Under the pieces are notes generated by a model. That model was given only the letters and a program-made list of their open reading frames with translations, was not told the DNA's origin and ran no database searches. From assembly GCA_002007465.1 (NCBI GenBank), contig LNAC01000036.1, forward strand, positions 3,136,895-3,200,894: a stretch of DNA of 64,000 nucleotides, given 5' to 3'. Made by a program: the position numbers and the translations under genes. Shown one piece after another: positions 22,179-33,885 of this stretch. The stretch is from Ailurus styani (lineage: Eukaryota > Chordata > Mammalia > Carnivora > Ailuridae). Each line of letters opens with the position of its first letter. Positions within the stretch are counted from its first letter, which is position 1.

Positions 22179-22442
22179 TAAATTTGTTTTTAGGGTTTTT
22201 TTAAATATTTTTTTTCCTTTATGATGTGAACACAGAGCTCTTGCCAAAGAGCATCCTATATACTCGTGCTCGGGAATGGCGTGCAGTGAGCACTTAGGGA
22301 GCAAGACAGATCTGCAGCTACTGACAATTCCCAGGACAAGTGGGAAAAATGTGAACAGTATATGAACAGTAGAATCATTTTACTAGGGTTCAGGGCCCAT
22401 GTCAAGCTTAAGACAAAGCGGCATCTAGTCTAGATGGCTCTT

Positions 22443-22638
22443 TATTTATTTATTTATTTACTTACGTACGTACTTATTTAGAGAGAGCGTGGGGAGAGGG
22501 GCAGAGAAAGAGGGTGTGGGAATCTGAAGCCGACTGAGCTGAATATGGAGCCCGACGCGGGGCTTGATCTCACAACTGTGATATCACAACCTGAGCCCAA
22601 ATGAAGAGTCAGACGGTCAACTGAGCCACCCAGGTACC
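22443..22638 (-). mobile_element. CAN SINE (antisense, diverged)
   Basis: Left end is a TTTA repeat running into TTACGTACGTACTTA; right end has the head GAGCCACCCAGGTACCCC. Older subfamily judging by substitutions. Confidence 0.85.
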
Positions 22639-22639
22639 C

Positions 22640-25190
22640 CAAGAATGCTCTTAAATACTTTAGGAAGTTGTCCTGTGGGAGCCGTACACACTGTTCTGTA
22701 CCATCACACCCAGTGTCTCAGCACGGCAGTCACTCCCCGTGTCCCTGTTTGAACTCCACATGAAGTGCTTGCCTTGAATTTAGGGACTTAGAGGAAAGGT
22801 GTTTCTTTAAACACTTGAATCACATGAGAACTGAAACCATACCCCGCTTTCCCTGCTCACACTTCTTCTTGGGCATATGCTTGGTTAGTGGAATGACAGA
22901 CCCCGGCACAAATAGTTAAATTTAGAGAAGTGGAACACTTACATGATGCAACTCTACCACATGCAACCTTTCTGGGGGAAAGCAGTGTGGGGGCGGAGAA
23001 GAGCATGTGCAGGTCTACCTGGTCTTGAAGGGCACAGTGGAACCAGTACAGTGGCATCTGGAGAGAATGGTTATTGTATCGTGTAGGATTCTTGTACAAT
23101 AAAAAAAAAAATTGTTTTTGAGAAGTAGTATTTATGTAATAAGAATTTCCAAGTCAAGGAAAAAACAAAAGTCCATCCTAGATCCTGCGCTCGCCCCAGG
23201 GAACTCCCCCCAGATTCAATTCCATCCCACAGAGATGGCGTTGGAATTGTGGGCACCAGCCATTTTGACTTTGATGAGAGGTAAAAACAGTGCTGACTTC
23301 GACGTTGCCATTGCTGCCTTCTGTGAAGTAAATGGCAAGAAGCACTCTTCTTCGCGTCCTCCTTCTCCATAGCGTGCTGTGAGTAAGCACCATGTCTTGA
23401 AGGCGGCCGGGGTGGGGGGCCCTGCAGCGGGGGTGGGGGGTCTGGAGGAAAAGGGGTTCCACCGCTGCCTCACACACCTCACGGAGCTTCACTTCTCCCC
23501 ACAGCTGCCGAGTGCCCGGCACTTTGGTGGGCTCACTCAGGACAACTTTTCCCGCTAAAGACTAGACAGGAACCATCTTTCTCATGGATGCCACCCCTCT
23601 GACAGGCACCAGTAGGTCACACAGAGGGCCATCCGCCCAGGTGACAGGGCCTCTTCTTTCAGGGCCAACCCCAGTCACAGCTGAGTGTCGTCCCGCTTCT
23701 CCATCCTTAAACATGCTAGCGTTGCCGCTGTGAGACTCCGTGTGCCTGTCTCCTGAGCCTTCAGGGTTACATTACGGTTGGAATCCTCAGAAGTGGGTGG
23801 CAGTGGGGTGGCCAGGGACCTCAACAGAGCTTCTTGTCTCTGGTCATTGTACAGTGAAATCTTCCTTCCAGTATGAGGTCTATTGTGGAATGAAAGATGC
23901 TTTTGTGGAGACGAGAAAACCCGGTTAACTTTCCATCGCTCTTCAATGCCAGGCCATCAGTGAAGTGCTCCTGGAAGTCCAGAGAAATACAGTAACACAC
24001 TCTCCTCCACACAGAGCCCCTTTCACCCCGAGGCACTTGTCAGACTATGTATGGGGATTACCTCACCTCCCTATTTGGGCTGGAAGGCGGCAGCTGTTGA
24101 CTTCCCAGATGCTTTACATATCCATCCGAGAGGAAGTGAGGGGGCGTTGAGGGTGATGGGATGTATTATCTAAACTGGACTCAAGCCACTGTGAATTGTG
24201 GCACCAATGACTGCACGGCCCCTTGCCCCCGGCCTTCCAGCTCGATGGCGGCAACCAGTTGTGAGGCCAAGGGAAGGAGGAAGGGACAGGCCGTGAGGGT
24301 TAGCGGCCTCCTTCATGGTACCAGGGCCAGAGTGACCTTAGATTATAGAAATTGAAGCAGCCAGAGTTGCATTATGAGGCTCCTTGGAAGTCACGGTGTG
24401 TTTTAGAAGGAATTACCTTCCAAATGAGAGTATTAGTTAATTGTCATCAACTCAGTGGCATAGCTGTGCAACCACTCCCGGCAGGACTCATCCTGGGGGA
24501 GAATGGATCCACTGTGGCCCTTATTTGCCACTGGCCGGGCCCACTGAACGCTTTCCCTGTACCAGGCCAGTCCCCTCATGGGGCATTTCTCAGGAAGACA
24601 GATGTGCCAGAGAACAACCTCAGGCTGATGCCCCCAGGACCCCAAAGCCTCAAGGGTCAGGGAATTCACTGACAAAGATCTTGGTGCTCTCCTCGTCTAG
24701 CCCTCTGTCTCTCCATTTTACTGCTGAGGACACCACAGCCCAGAGAGACGTGGGCTAGCCCTCAAATACTGGCAGGGGTGGAACAAGGACCCAGATTGCC
24801 TGACTGGAGTCCTGTGCCATCCCCACCCTCCTGGCGTTGGTGGCCCCCTGCCTCCTGTGCGGCTGGCTGTGCCCCTTTGGTAGAGGGCAGTGAGGAGTCA
24901 GAGAATGCCTACGGGTGGCTGATCCAGGTCACACGTGGCTGCTGCAGAGAGCTCGAGGTACAGACTCAGCTCTGCCTTTGCGGAGAGGGCCGGCCTGGTT
25001 GTCACTTCATAGTTGCATGGTAGCGGATCTTCAGCCACTGAGGCTAAGGGTACAAAGCGGTAGGGGCCAAGGTCCGTGTTTCATTAATGGGTCCCAAAAG
25101 TAACCCATGTTCATGGGAAGTTTAAACCACACAAAGAATTTGAAGGAAGATGGAAGTCCCAGTTCCCTTTTCTGAAAATGTTTGAATGCA
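22640..25190. other. Intergenic, no gene recognised
   Basis: Mixed unique sequence. MIR-like phrases occur at about 24,700-24,790 (antisense). Short GC-rich frames are present but resemble no family. Confidence 0.4.
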
Positions 25191-25214
25191 TTTGTTACTG
25201 AATTTTCACAGCAC

Positions 25215-25350
25215 AGAAACAGGCCCTAGTACTCTCATTTTACAGATGAGGAAGCCATGGCACAGAGATGAATGTGCAGGAGCTCACACAGTGATCCCCT
25301 CGCTGGCAGAAGCAGATTTCAAACTCAGGCTCTGGAGCCCCCATGCCAGG
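25215..25350 (-). repeat. MIR fossil
   Basis: Antisense MIR phrases: CATTTTACAGATGAGGAAGC, GAGCTCACACAGTG and AGCAGATTTCAAACTCAGGC. Confidence 0.7.
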
Positions 25351-25959
25351 CTCTTAAATCACTCAATATCTTTGACCCACTGTTTCCTCCTCAACAAAAG
25401 CAGCTAGATGGGGAAACTTACCTCAGAGCTGGGCTGCGAGAGACACCCACGAAAGAGGGGGATCCCACCAGTTGTGTTGCTTTCACACTGTGGAATACAG
25501 TACGGCCATGAAAAGGGACACCGAGCACCAGGTGCAGCAACAGAGGGAGCACAACCACCACACGCAGCACAAACAGCAGGGAAGCAAGGTACGGCGTGGT
25601 AGGAATGGGTCCATTTTTCTCTAATGTTTGGATAAGCCAAACAGTGCTCTGTTCCGGAGGCACTGATGAACAGCAGTCCCTAGTGACAGGCAGGGGACTG
25701 AGTACCTCCAAACTCAGGGGATGCTTTATGGGGGTGCGGTGGGGGTAGGGGCCAGGTGGGGAAAGGAGCGATGCGAGAAGTGCTGCCAGGGACTTCTGAG
25801 GGCCACCAGGGCTTTATTTCCTAACCTGGGCAGTGTTTGCACACGGATGTTTGCTTCAGTACAATTTGAATTACATGCACTGTTGAATATACCCTTCTGA
25901 TTATATTTCTCATTTTTAAAAAGGTCAAATTTGGATTACTTAGCCCTGGCCTATTAATA

Positions 25960-26060
25960 TTAAAATGCAGGCTCTTGGGGCCCAGCTCATTAAGATGCAG
26001 ATTCTCCAGCAGTAGATCTAAATCTGGCCCAGAAATCTGCATCTTAACACCTTCCCCTGA
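25960..26060 (+). repeat. MER5-like DNA-transposon remnant
   Basis: CATTAAGATGCAGATTCTCC and CAGAAATCTGCATCTTAACA resemble the MER5/hAT-Charlie non-autonomous elements. A second remnant lies at 28,360-28,530. Confidence 0.5.
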
Positions 26061-26944
26061 TGAATTTTGGTGTTTCTGTCACTGGAGAAGCTGCTTTGAG
26101 TTGGAGTGAGCAAGAGTTGAGTGCAGAGAGGAGAGATGCTGGTAAGAAAGGAAAGCGTAAAGCAAAGGACCCCTCAAGCTCTAAGTTCTTTTTATGCAAA
26201 ATTCTAGTATGTCACTTACATCTCTGCCACTTTTCCAGAACCTGAAAATATGGAGTCCTGTAATGCAAACCACCGGTGCCTCTGGGCTGTGGCAGAGGCA
26301 CTCCAGATCATAAATCCATAGGGCACTGAACAGCTGGATGGAGCACGAGCCTTGGAAAAATTGTGCCTCTTGGTATCCATGGTATCCGAAGCAAAGCAAA
26401 ACAGTGTGTGAGGGGTGGGATATGAAGCACGTCGGACAGATCCTCTTATTAAGGGGCGGAGAATGTCACCAAGAGCCTCTGCTGTTTCACGGCACGAGGG
26501 GAGTAAAGATGAACGGGGACTTCTGTGAGTTCTCTCGTCACTTGGGTCTCCCCCACTCCCTTCCAACCCTCCCGGTAGTTGGGAGGGAATACAGTCAATA
26601 GCGTTTGGGTTCCAAGGTGCCCTCTGAAGTGGCCTCCCTTCCAAGACCGCTCTCATGTTCACTTGAACTCTAAAGAATAGAACCCTCCCGAGCCTCTTTC
26701 CTTGGTGTTGGAAACCTACCAAAGCCAGCACGGCAGGTTCTTGGTGACTGTCGGGGGCCGCCACCTGCGAGAGGTAGTGCAGAGCTGTAGCTCTTTGCCC
26801 CTCAGGGCTGGCCTCCCGCGGGGTGCTGCTCCGAAGCACAGCCCCCACCACACATAGGATATTGCCTAGTAAGAGGACATGTGAGAAGGATTCGTGCCAC
26901 CTGTTCCGAAAGCCTGGTCTAGTGTCTCTTTGCTCTTTTTGGAT

Positions 26945-26978
26945 GCATTTCCTTGGGGATGCATTTCCTTGGGGAACG
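26945..26978. repeat. 17-bp tandem duplication
   Basis: GATGCATTTCCTTGGGG occurs twice in direct succession, apparently a local replication slip. Confidence 0.85.
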
Positions 26979-27589
26979 GAAGGGTGTGTGGCAAGGGATC
27001 CAGGGGAAAGCAGGGTCACAACTCTCTGCAGGTCTCAGGTGGCTGGGCCTGCCAAATTCTTAGGCCTCATTATACTGGGGACAGAGGTACCTTCATAACG
27101 TTTCTGGCCAGTCACATATTTGGACTCGACTCATGTCCCCAATGAACAGGTATTTCTGAGATTCCTGTATAATTACGACGGGGAGTAGAAATTCATTCCC
27201 AGACTTTGTGCTCACGTAGGTTGGTGTGCCGGCAGAGGGGTGTGGGAGGGGAGGTGACCTATGCCACAGCTCCTGCCCTGGCCCCAGGAAATCCCAGCAA
27301 CCTCAAATAAGGAAAACGAAGAACCTTGAGCTTCCTTAGGCCGCCGGACCCCAGACGGCCACTAGCCTGTGCTGTGGGAAGTGAGCATCAGCTGTCCCAT
27401 TGTGCCCCCCTTGCCCAAGGAAGCCCCTGAGGCCTGAAGGGCACTTTGGGGCGCCCCCCACCTCCCAGAGGGCTGAGCTCACATGGTACAGGGAACCAAG
27501 GGTAGCTGCCACCTTCCCTTCCCACTGGGGGCTCCGTGAATCTCAGAGGCACCAGCAGTCAGAAGTTCTCCAAACCCCTGAGACTTTAG

Positions 27590-27965
27590 GGATTTTTATG
27601 GAAACCTTATCATGGAGGTTAAGTCAATCTCCAGCCCCTCTCCCCGCCCCAGGGGATGGGTATGGGGCGCCGCTGAAAGCTCCAAGCTTCTGACCATGCC
27701 TGGTCGTTCAGGGCACCAGCCCCTGTGCTGAAGCTGCCCAGGAGCCTGCCAGGAATCACTTCATTAGAACAAAAGACACTCCTGTCACCCAGGAAACTCC
27801 AAGGGATTTAGGAGCTCTGTGTCAGGAACCAAGGTCAAAGACCAAAGATCAGAAAAGACACTCCTTAGCACCTTTGTGGCATAGGAAATTACTAAGGTTT
27901 TAGGAGTTCTGGCCAGGAACTGGGGTCAAGCACCAAAATACATATTTCGTCTGACATCATAACAT
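27590..27965 (+). repeat. LTR-like interspersed repeat, copy A
   Basis: Shares ordered phrases with 47,960-48,415: TTTTATGGA near the start, CAAAAGACAC followed by CCTG, AGGAAACTCCAAGGG, GGAGCTCTGTGTCAGGAACC, and a terminal ATACATATTT. Copy A carries an extra internal unit in which AAAAGACACTCCT recurs about 80 bp later. Family name not recalled with certainty. Confidence 0.55.
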
Positions 27966-28079
27966 CACATTGTAACAAGGACAGCTGTGCAAATCCCCTG
28001 GAGATGAAGGGAGCCCAGCTGCAATTTTCTAGGTGTACAGACCTTTAAAAAAAAATGAAGTAGACTTAAAATTCACGCT

Positions 28080-28260
28080 AATACAGTATCAATTAGCCAC
28101 CTGTGGCTATTTAAATGACATTTTAATTAATTTAAATTTAACTTAAAATTCAGTTCTTCTGTCCTACTAGCCACATTCCAAGTGCTCTTAGCTGGCTAAT
28201 GGCTGCCATATTGGGCAGTGCAGATAGATAAAGGAAATTTTAATTGGATAATGCTGTTTT
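28080..28260. repeat. Ancient DNA-transposon-like remnant with inverted ends
   Basis: TAGCCACCTGTGGCTATTTAA near the left and GCTAATGGCTGCCATATTGG with GCAGTGCAGATA at the right, around an AT-rich centre. This is the style of a common mammalian DNA-transposon fossil. Confidence 0.4.
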
Positions 28261-28349
28261 AAATGTTGCATTAAAATGAAAGAAGACTTTATCTCCACCA
28301 AAAAAAAAAGGGGGGTTGGGGTTCAATGTAGTATAATCATGTTTTTAAG

Positions 28350-28530
28350 CACAGATTCGAACAGGTTGCCCAAATGTAATTGTGTGTAAGAATCATCTAG
28401 GAATCTTGTTAAAATTCAAGTTCTGATTCAGCAGGTCTGGGGTAAGACCCTAGAATCTGCATTTCTAATAAGGCCACAGGTCGTGCTAATGCTGCAGGTC
28501 TGTGGACCACCCCTGGAGCAGTGAGGGGTT
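28350..28530 (+). repeat. MER5-like DNA-transposon remnant
   Basis: Contains AGAATCATCTAGGAATCTTG, GATTCAGCAGGTCTGGGGT, AGAATCTGCATTTCTAATAA and GTGGACCACCCCTGGAG in the order found in MER5 elements. Confidence 0.7.
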
Positions 28531-29079
28531 GCTGGATTAATTAAAAACACTGAAGGTGCATTTTAAGTGATGAGCCTTGGGAATGGGACACATGTTCAGA
28601 ATTGCATGGTGAGTGATGAGCGTCATCTTCCTTCACTCCTGGCTGGAGACCTCGGCCACTGTTAACCTCATTCACGCATAATATCTCAAGCCTAAATTTC
28701 AGGCGTGTTATAAATGTAAGGCCCAGCCCATTCTCCAGGGAAGGCTCATTTCCCAGAGGGATAGGCCCTGACATCAGCAACAGATTCCCTGCCCTCTTAG
28801 GGCCCCATCAGGCAGAAGGCCCCAACTTCCTGGGAATCAAGGGGACTTGCCATGACAGCTGCCTGGGACAGCTCCACCCAGAACAGTGAACCGGATGCTT
28901 CCTCTCAGTCTCCCCTTTATTTCTTATCTTTTTTCAAATGTAAAAATAGAGAAGTTCAAAGCCCCCACAGTCCCACCACCCCAGATGACCATTGTTACAA
29001 TCTTTCACATACTGCTTGCAGGGTGCTCCCATACGTTGTGACAGCCTGTGAATGCGGTGGCCTGCAATGAATGTTGCCT

Positions 29080-29510
29080 CCTGGTATTGACACAGGGTGT
29101 AGTGCCCACCCTGTGACTTGTTTTAACTACGGGATGTGGCAGAGGTGATGCTGTGCCCATTCCGAGCCAAAACCTTAAGAAGCCCAGCAGCTTCTGCATT
29201 TTTACTGTTGGAAACACTCCCAGTTCTTGGCTCCTCTGCTGGAGCCATCATCTCCGCCACTGTGTGGAGAGGCACCTGAACGAGGACTGAATGGGAGGCC
29301 CAAACTCTGTGCAGAAGCATGGCCTCAGTTTCTTAGCTGAATAAGGCTGCACAGGTGGCTCCCAGCAAGACTAGCCAGGGAACTGCCCAGAGAACTCAGC
29401 CAAGGCGCAGGAACCAGGAGCAAATAAAACAGTGGTGGTTTTAAGCCAGGAAGTTTTGGGATGGTTCCCTAGGTAGCAACAGATTACCAAAACCTAAGTG
29501 ACACAGGACA
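29080..29510 (+). repeat. MLT1-like solo LTR (ERVL-MaLR)
   Basis: Ordered phrases of a MaLR long terminal repeat: GATGTGGCAGAGGTGATGCT, a decayed middle, AGCAAATAAAACAGTGGTGG (a polyadenylation-like AATAAA), TTAAGCCAGGAAGTTTTGGG and AGCAACAGATTACCAAAACC. No internal retroviral sequence is present. Confidence 0.6.
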
Positions 29511-29966
29511 CAGGTAACAGAAGCATAGCTGGCCCATCCCCCTTAGTACCTACCCCTTCCCTGAGCTGCCTCCTTCTCAAACCCCAAGCGCCTTCAGGCA
29601 AGGATAGGAAAAGATGAACGTACAGGACAGAGCAGATAATATTTATTTACTTGCCAACATATATCTCATTTCAGTTCCAGAAAGTATATGAAGTGGCTTA
29701 CCAAAAATACATGTAATGTTAAGATTGTCTTCAAAGTTGGAAGAGTATGAGGGAGAAGCAGGGAAGGCGTGGAAGGGAGAAACTGAGCAGGAGGAAAAGT
29801 GCCGCCCACTAGGTGAAGGTCCCTGAGGATATGACTGCTCTCGTGTTTGTGTGGGATGGGGGCTCTAAACGTGGCCTTGACAGCCCTTGTAACCCAGACT
29901 GGGAGAGAAAGCAAGGATCAGGCCGGCCTAGGAAAGGGACGACTGGGAAGGGGTGTGCAGCTCAAG

Positions 29967-30068
29967 GAGAAGCCGGCAGGTGCGGGGAGCCGGCGGGGGG
30001 AGGAGCCGGCCGGTGGGAGGAGCCGACAGGTGGGAGGAGCCGGTCGGGGGGAGGAGCCGACAGGTGGG
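29967..30068 (+). repeat. GC-rich 17-bp minisatellite
   Basis: Six head-to-tail units of exactly 17 bp, the best preserved being AGGAGCCGACAGGTGGG (30,018-30,034 and 30,052-30,068). Alternating units share variants (GACAGGTGGG versus GGTCGGGGGG), hinting at duplication of two-unit blocks. CpG-rich and purine-rich on this strand. Confidence 0.85.
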
Positions 30069-30190
30069 AGTGGGCGGAGAGAGTGGCCCCTGGGCAAGAT
30101 GGCGAGTTCCTGAGGCCAGCCTACTGCTCTGGCTGAGAGGAGCCACCCTGAGAGAAAGGCAGCAGCCTGGAAGGTAGGGAGCGCCCTATT
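30069..30190 (+). promoter_or_regulatory. Candidate non-coding RNA promoter with YY1-like motif
   Basis: Next to the minisatellite is CAAGATGGCG (30,095-30,104), the YY1 core often found just inside the transcription start of TATA-less promoters. A plausible splice donor CTGGAAG/GTAGGG follows at 30,173/30,174. No coding sequence of note is linked to it. Confidence 0.3.
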
Positions 30191-33100
30191 CCTGGTAAGA
30201 CGTGCGTGGGGCGGGCAGTGCGGTGATAGAGCCCTGCCTTGGGGACCCAGCTCCCCGCCGTCTCGGGGCCCTCCTCAGCCCAGTCATGCCTCCCCTGGTC
30301 CCTCAGCCTGAGCAGCCCAGGGTGAGAGGTCATTGCTCGGAGCGCGGCCTGGCCAGGCCATTTCACCAGTGGGGTCCCAAAGAGCTCCCCATGTCCTCCA
30401 GCGGAGGGTGGTTCTGCCTTTTCAGTGTTGTGTCATCCTTACCAGGCATCTGTTCCGGTGAGAAATACCCTTGGAGACCGTGCGTGGTCAGGTAGAGGCT
30501 GGAATTTCCAGGCTTTGAATTTTGTTGGGGAGTTGAGGGCGGGAGGACGGCTTTCTGGAGGAGGACTTTGAGGGGTTAGGAGGCGTGGACACCTGGCATA
30601 AAGGGAAGGGCAGTCTGGAGGGAACAGCAGGAGCAAAGGCCCAGAGGTGGGCACTGGGCTTCCTGTTGCAGAAAGAGCGTGCCGTTTCTTCTTCCTGACT
30701 TCCAGGCGGCAGCCTCAGGCTTGGCGGTTGGCCCCGTGGCCACAGGTGGGCCTGGCTGGGGTCCTGGGCCGGGCGAGGCTGCGGCCCTCCAGCTCTGCTC
30801 GTGCTTCCTGCCGTGGGGGAGGAGGACTTTATTCTGGGGGGAGGCCTCCCGGGACACTGGAGCGGGCAGCCTCCTCGGCCCCACACGCACTGCCTCAGCC
30901 TCCAGCTTGATGGGTTTGGGCCTGGGTATAGGGCTGAGGGTGGGGGGCTCTCTGGTTCTGTTCCCCACCCCTAATCCCTTGCAGCTGTTGTCCTCCCCAG
31001 CAAAGACAGTTGTGTTGGAGGGAAGGGAAATAGTTATTTTGAGTTGGTCACTGGCTTCTGACCAGGAGACACGGATGGCTGTGTTGGGGCCTGGCAGCAG
31101 GGTGGGTTGGAGGGGCCAGAGCTGGGCCTGACTGGGAGGGCAGCCCGCATGATTAATTACAGGGGTGTTGGGGAGCAGGACACGGTCCTCCCTGAGACCA
31201 GGGCTGTAGAGGACAGCGACAGGCCAGGGAGGAAACAGGCCAGAGATGGGGGCTGTGGAACATGGAGCTAGAGTCCTGAGTGTATAGTCTAGATTGGCTG
31301 GAGGGGGTGGGGAAGATGGTCACAACCTCCCCATATGGCCCCTGTGCCACTGGCAACAGTGGGGAGGGAAATGAGGTCCCTGTGACAGAGACAGGGGCTG
31401 CAGGGGCGCTGCCTGTAAGGGACTGAGCCGGCCGGGCAGCCTCTGGTCACTGCCCACCCCTTTCCTAGGCAGACCTCCTTAGCACCTCCCTCCCAGCAGA
31501 AAGCAAGTTCGATGGAGACCATACTCTCTGGTGGCACCTGCCCTCCTTGCCCGTGGGGTCACTTCAGGGCAATGAGATGAACAGATGAGAGCACTCTGGG
31601 GGGGGGAAGAGCCAAGTGGCCAGAAGTTATGTCCTTCCCTCTAGGACATGCCAGTGTGGCCTTGAACCCTGACTCCTACTCGCCTGTGAACTCAGGCCAT
31701 AAAGCTGACCTCCCTTAGCCTTCCCATTTTATAGAAACAAGAATTACAGTAGTGATAGGCACCTCCCAGGGCTGTGGCGGGGATCCACTGAGAACAGACT
31801 GTTCTTTCTGTTCTATCTTCAGGGTTGGCCTCCCTCTAGGGCCTCTGCAGTCTGTGTGCCTTCATAGAGGGCACCAGGAGGGGTTTCATGAAGAGGAGAA
31901 GGGAAGATATCTTCACCAGGGATGAAGGCAGAGGCTCCCAGAAGTGCAGGGAGGAAGGAGGAGCCCACAGGCCTGTAAGCCCTGAGAGGCAGGTCCCGTG
32001 TCCATTTTCCCTGCTGTATCCCCAGCACCTAGGATAGGGCCTGGCATAGGTCTGGGGCTCAAAGCACATCTTTTGAATGAATGAATAGACTTTTGAGTGA
32101 ATCACTGGCTCCTTGGAATGTTGACCTGCCCTGCGCTTCTGGCAGGACTCAGCCTTCAAATCCCTGTGCCTGGAATTTGAACACAGAAATATAGAGAGGA
32201 GGGGACAGTTAGCAGCAGGCGCTCAGGAAGCCAAAGTAAGAAATGAGGCCAACAGAGCATGGGTGGAATGGGCCCTTCCAAGGGCAAGGCAACCGAGACA
32301 GCGTGGGGGAGAGCGGCCCCCCAGCTCTGACAGCCCCCTCCCCCCCCCATTGCCCCGGCTACCTAAGTGGTCAGAGGAGGGAAGCCAGAGAGGGAGGGAG
32401 CAAAGGCCCCTCCCATCCTAGAGACCCTCCAGCCTGGGGAGCTCATTCCTCTTCATCTGCGGGCCCCTCGCCGAGTAAACCCTGAGTCCTGCTGTGTACA
32501 GGCCTTGGCACGGGGAGCCAGAGCTGAACCACGGCCCTTCAGAGTGGCCTCTATGGTGGGTAGGAATCCAGAGGGGGCAGGAGGAGAGGGAGCACTTCCT
32601 GGAGGAGTCCATGTCTACTCTCTGCACTGAGAGCACAAGGGTGGTACAGGGAAAAGAAAAGGCAATGACTTTCCAGGCAGAAGGAACAGTGTGGGCAAAG
32701 GCCTGGAGGCCAGAGAGAGCCTAGCCAGTTTGGGGAACTGCAGGACGTTCCATGTGGCTGGATCGTGAGTGGGGGTGGGGGGTGAGAGAGATGGGGTGAG
32801 CGGGGGCACTGGATGGGATCTGCACTCTGGAGTCAGAGGCTGCCTGTGCTGGAGCATCCAACCCGGCTCCAAGAAGGGCAGCTGCACTTGAGTGACTTGT
32901 CCTCAGAGCAGAGCCAAGCGCCAGGCCTTGGGTCTCAGCTTTGCCACTGGCCGGTTGTGGGACCCCTTCCTGGGATGATCTCCCGTCTGCTCAGTGAAGG
33001 GGCTGCTTTGCTGTTCCCTAAGGCTCTATCCCTGGCTCAGAGGGTCCTAGGGCGACAGTCTGCCCCGTGTGGCCTTTATCAGGAAGCTCCTTCCTAGGGA

Positions 33101-33489
33101 CCAGCGCGGTCCAGCAGGTGCTGCCGGCATCACTTCAGGTTCTTGGATCAGGCTCAGAAGAGACACATTCTGACAGCTCCTGGCTGGGCGGCTTTGCTCC
33201 TTTGCTCTTCCCTGGAGAGACCCTCTCCACCTCTCCCACAGAGGAGGTCTGGGTTCCTGGGTGCCGGGCCTTGGGCTCCCTGGCTTTTCAGGGACAGCTG
33301 ACTCACAGCTTTGACAGCCCTGGCTCAGCCTTTTCCTCCAGCTGAGGACTGAGGGGGATTGAGACTTTCTCTGGCGTCCTTCCCACCCCTAGCTTCCTGC
33401 CAGCTTCACGCCTTTGCAGATGGGGTGAGGGTCATGTTTTTATCTGGGGCTTTGCTGTCCGGGTCCCAGGAGCCCTTTCCTGCAGATTT
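30191..33489. other. Intergenic, GC-rich, with L2 and MIR remnants
   Basis: L2 phrases in antisense at about 30,590-30,660 and 32,490-32,790 (GAACAGTGTGGGCAAAGGCC, then CCATGTGGCTGGATCGTGAG) and in sense at 31,985-32,100 (CTGTATCCCCAGCACCTAGG). A MIR-like piece lies near 31,660-31,800. Overlapping open frames have no recognisable domains. Confidence 0.5.
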
Positions 33490-33504
33490 TCACCTGTGCT
33501 TTTC

Positions 33505-33870
33505 TTTTCTTTCTTTTTTTAAGATTTTATTTATTTATTATTATTTTTAAAGATTTTATTTATTTTGACAGAGAGAGATCACAAGTAGGCAGACAGGCAG
33601 ACAGAGAGAGGATGAAGCAGGCTCCCTGCTGAGCAGAGAGCCCAATGCCGGGCTCGATCCTGAGAGAAGGTCCCAAGGCCTACCTGGCTGCAAATGCAGT
33701 CACGCCACCGGCCCAGCATGGGCTCCAGAGCCCCTGCCCCCACCCCATCAGTGAACCCAGGCTCCTAAGTACATCTCTGCCTCATGGAAAGAAACCAAGG
33801 CAGACGATCTGAAAACCATCTCCTGAGCCAAAGGCAGAGGCTTTAACCCACTGAGCCACCCAGGTGCCCC
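33505..33870 (-). mobile_element. CAN SINE interrupted by an inverted-copy insertion
   Basis: Antisense element with a perfect 15-bp duplication TCACCTGTGCTTTTC at 33,490-33,504 and 33,871-33,885. The tail half (to GGGCTCGATCC, 33,660) and the head half (from CTGAGCC, about 33,823) are normal, but the roughly 20 bp that should lie between them are absent, replaced by 162 bp of foreign sequence. The T-rich end also carries two stacked AAGATTTTATTTATT blocks. Confidence 0.92.
33662..33823 (-). repeat. Inverted repeat arm 1 (inserted copy)
   Basis: Reverse complement of 36,517-36,678 with no gaps and one difference (G at 33,710 against the complement of T at 36,630). It lies inside the SINE above, so this is the acceptor copy. 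Confidence 0.93.
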
Positions 33871-33885
33871 TCACCTGTGCTTTTC

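Noticed and set aside
23220..23370. Possible processed-pseudogene fragment
   Set aside because: A short run of sensible codons (ACTTCGACGTTGCCATTGC area), but no continuous similarity, poly-A tail or target duplication was found.
26216..27019. Minus-strand open frame of 267 codons
   Set aside because: No recognisable domain or homology, and low-complexity composition. It covers the 17-bp tandem duplication, which would shift the frame in relatives.
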